DNA of 16,166 nt. Source: Deltaproteobacteria bacterium (GTDB lineage Bacteria; Desulfobacterota; Desulfobacteria; Desulfobacterales; SURF-7). Under the pieces are notes generated by a model, which saw only the letters and a list, made by a program, of their open reading frames with translations, was not told the origin of the DNA and did no database searches. Location: positions 1 to 16,166 of the forward strand of contig JAFDJC010000033.1 of the NCBI GenBank assembly GCA_019307665.1, in the 5' to 3' direction. Within the stretch, counting starts at the first letter, position 1. Each line of letters starts with the position of its first letter. Shown piece after piece: positions 15,194 through 16,166 of the stretch. The position numbers and the translations under genes were made by a program.

Positions 15194-15211
15194 AGCAATA
15201 TTCGGATAAAT

Positions 15212-15682
15212 TTATTTTTTCTTTTTGGGATGGCACTTGCTGCAGGATGTAGGTGCGGCGCCTTTATCCTTTGACTTCAGACCTTTCTCTTTATTGAATT
15301 TCTTGTGGCAACCCTTACAATTATCATGTATGGCTTCTGCATGATATTCTAATTTTTCTTTGGGTGTCAGCTTTTTCCCTTTTGGTTTTTCGCCCGGTTT
15401 GCTGTGGCATTCAATACAGTTTTTGACATTATCCCCTGCTTTAAGGTCATTTAGCGGCTCACCCTTTTCATTATGGTGGCATTCACCGCAGCCGGCGTTG
15501 TATTCTTCGATGTGTTTTTTATGGGTAAATTCGATAATACTCTTTTTATGCTTTTTGTAAGCCTTGTTATCCATTTTAATTATATCTTGTACTTCTGTTC
15601 CAGCATAAAGTCCGCTGATTCCGACAATAAGAATGCCGGAAAGAATCAGCATGACTATTTTTAAAACCACTCTTTTTTTCAT
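15212..15682 (-). CDS. Tetrahaem class III (c3-type) cytochrome c
   Basis: From the ATG at 15682 this is a 156-aa exported cytochrome with four CXXCH haem sites: CGECH (65-69), CIECH (89-93), CKGCH (122-126) and CSKCH (147-151). H54, H57, H114 and H119 are candidate distal ligands, as expected for bis-histidine c3-type haems. Residues 1-27 are a signal peptide or uncleaved anchor (KKR, a hydrophobic run of about 20, then LYAGTE). The protein is lysine-rich and ends in KKKK. The preferred start follows AAAAAGGGG and gives a proper signal sequence; the frame is open 33 codons upstream, but that would bury the signal. c3 cytochromes carry periplasmic electrons from hydrogenases or formate dehydrogenases to membrane complexes; a direct role with dsr is unproven. 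It converges on dsrN. Confidence 0.9.
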   Translation of the reverse strand: MKKRVVLKIVMLILSGILIVGISGLYAGTEVQDIIKMDNKAYKKHKKSIIEFTHKKHIEEYNAGCGECHHNEKGEPLNDLKAGDNVKNCIECHSKPGEKPKGKKLTPKEKLEYHAEAIHDNCKGCHKKFNKEKGLKSKDKGAAPTSCSKCHPKKKK

Positions 15683-15746
15683 AAGTCGATACCCCTTTTT
15701 GCTAAATTCAAAGATTATAAATTCAAAAGATAATAATTTAAATTTT

Positions 15747-15781
15747 TCAAAAAAAGTAGCAGGAACAAATGTCAATGTCAA
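15747..15781 (-). promoter_or_regulatory. Possible promoter of the cytochrome gene (tandem TTGACA)
   Basis: On the minus strand two TTGACA hexamers are directly adjacent (15781-15776 and 15775-15770), the first overlapping the stop codon of the helicase gene. With 17-bp spacing the -10 candidates are TACTTT (15758-15753) and TTTTGA (15752-15747), both weak. The start would lie about 65-70 nt before the ATG. Confidence 0.35.
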
Positions 15782-16166
15782 TTAGAATTGATATTGTTTT
15801 TTAATCTTGAGGCAAGTGATGAAAATCGTTTACCCGTATTTTCTCTATTAAGCGCGATGTGGAAAGCCTTTTTTGTTCCCACTAAAACAACCAGCTGTTT
15901 TCCGCGAGTTATAGCTGTATATAAAAGATTTCTCTGCAGCATCGGGTAGTGATGGGTCATAAGGGGAACGATAACAGCCGGATATTCGGACCCCTGTGAT
16001 TTATGAACGGAAATGGCATATGCCAGAGTGAGTTCACTTGCCTCGTCCGATGAATAGGCAACAGTCCTTCCGTAATAATCCACAAGGACCTCTTTGGTCT
16101 GCCTGTCAACATCGATTATAGTGCCGATGTCACCGTTAAAAACATCTTTCTGGTAGTTGTTTTTAA
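15778..16166 (-). CDS. recD2: RecD2-type DNA helicase, C-terminal part only
   Basis: Only the last 128 codons are in the window; the gene continues past 16166, so no start can be given (a GTG at 16083 is internal). The translation contains NNYQKDVFNGDIGTI, typical of the RecD2/TraA-type SF1B domain, then AYAISVHKSQGSEYP (motif V) and NLLYTAITRGKQLVVLVG (motif VI, with the conserved arginine). RecD2 proteins are 5'-3' DNA helicases of about 720-750 aa found in bacteria lacking RecBCD and are linked to replication-fork repair. A stand-alone RecD2 rather than a RecD subunit or conjugative relaxase-helicase is likely but needs the missing N-terminus. The gene ends at TGA 15778, about 95 bp before the cytochrome start on the same strand. 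Confidence 0.85.
   Translation of the reverse strand, partial: KNNYQKDVFNGDIGTIIDVDRQTKEVLVDYYGRTVAYSSDEASELTLAYAISVHKSQGSEYPAVIVPLMTHHYPMLQRNLLYTAITRGKQLVVLVGTKKAFHIALNRENTGKRFSSLASRLKNNINSN

Noticed and set aside
15683..15781. 33-codon N-terminal extension of the cytochrome
   Set aside because: It would bury the signal peptide, and the region holds a ribosome site and candidate promoters.

Overview
This window most likely comes from a sulfate-reducing bacterium of the Desulfobacterota (former Deltaproteobacteria), probably a Desulfobacterales-type organism. The diagnostic block is dsrA-dsrB-dsrD followed by a cobyrinate a,c-diamide synthase-family gene (dsrN type), at 10927-15176. DsrA and DsrB have the usual lengths (437 and 381 aa), and every cysteine expected to bind sirohaem-[4Fe4S] or ferredoxin clusters is in its usual position. 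The DNA is moderately AT-rich, with tight co-directional gene pairs and good Shine-Dalgarno sites on the dsr genes. The phylum assignment is an inference from gene content. No rRNA, tRNA, CRISPR array or insertion sequence is visible.

Layout. 56-4972 (+): a three-gene run coding for a large fusion of an endonuclease Q-like PHP nuclease to a UvrD-type helicase, a secreted DUF4124/SLT lytic transglycosylase, and a DHH-family phosphoesterase. 4971-5079: short GC-rich repeats between convergent genes. 5091-6606 (-): a PPC/DUF296 protein followed by the branched-chain aminotransferase IlvE. 6787-7593 (+): a cysteine-cluster (YkgJ-type) protein with a good promoter. 7639-8673 (-): a long dihydrodipicolinate-synthase-family protein. 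8845-10629 (+): a five-TPR protein and an uncharacterised 385-aa protein that appears to start at TTG, directly upstream of dsr. 10630-10926: a non-coding region with a near-consensus promoter and a roughly 150-nt dsr leader containing two hairpins. 10927-15176 (+): dsrA, dsrB, a perfect 15-bp stem-loop, dsrD and dsrN, closed by a terminator shared with the convergent gene. 15212-15682 (-): a small membrane-anchored or exported tetrahaem cytochrome. 15778-16166 (-): the C-terminal end of a RecD2-type helicase that runs off the window.

How the genes fit together. DsrAB reduces sulfite in the cytoplasm. DsrD is known to stimulate DsrAB. DsrN is known to amidate sirohaem into the siro(haem)amide form used by Dsr enzymes. 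The TPR/unknown pair just upstream may be accessory to Dsr biogenesis or unrelated; the sequence shows only adjacency. The first gene is the most unusual protein here: it joins damage-specific incision to a 3'-5' helicase and carries two sequences resembling the bacterial beta-clamp-binding pentapeptide, one where the nuclease part ends and one at the extreme C-terminus. This suggests a clamp-tethered repair enzyme for deaminated bases.
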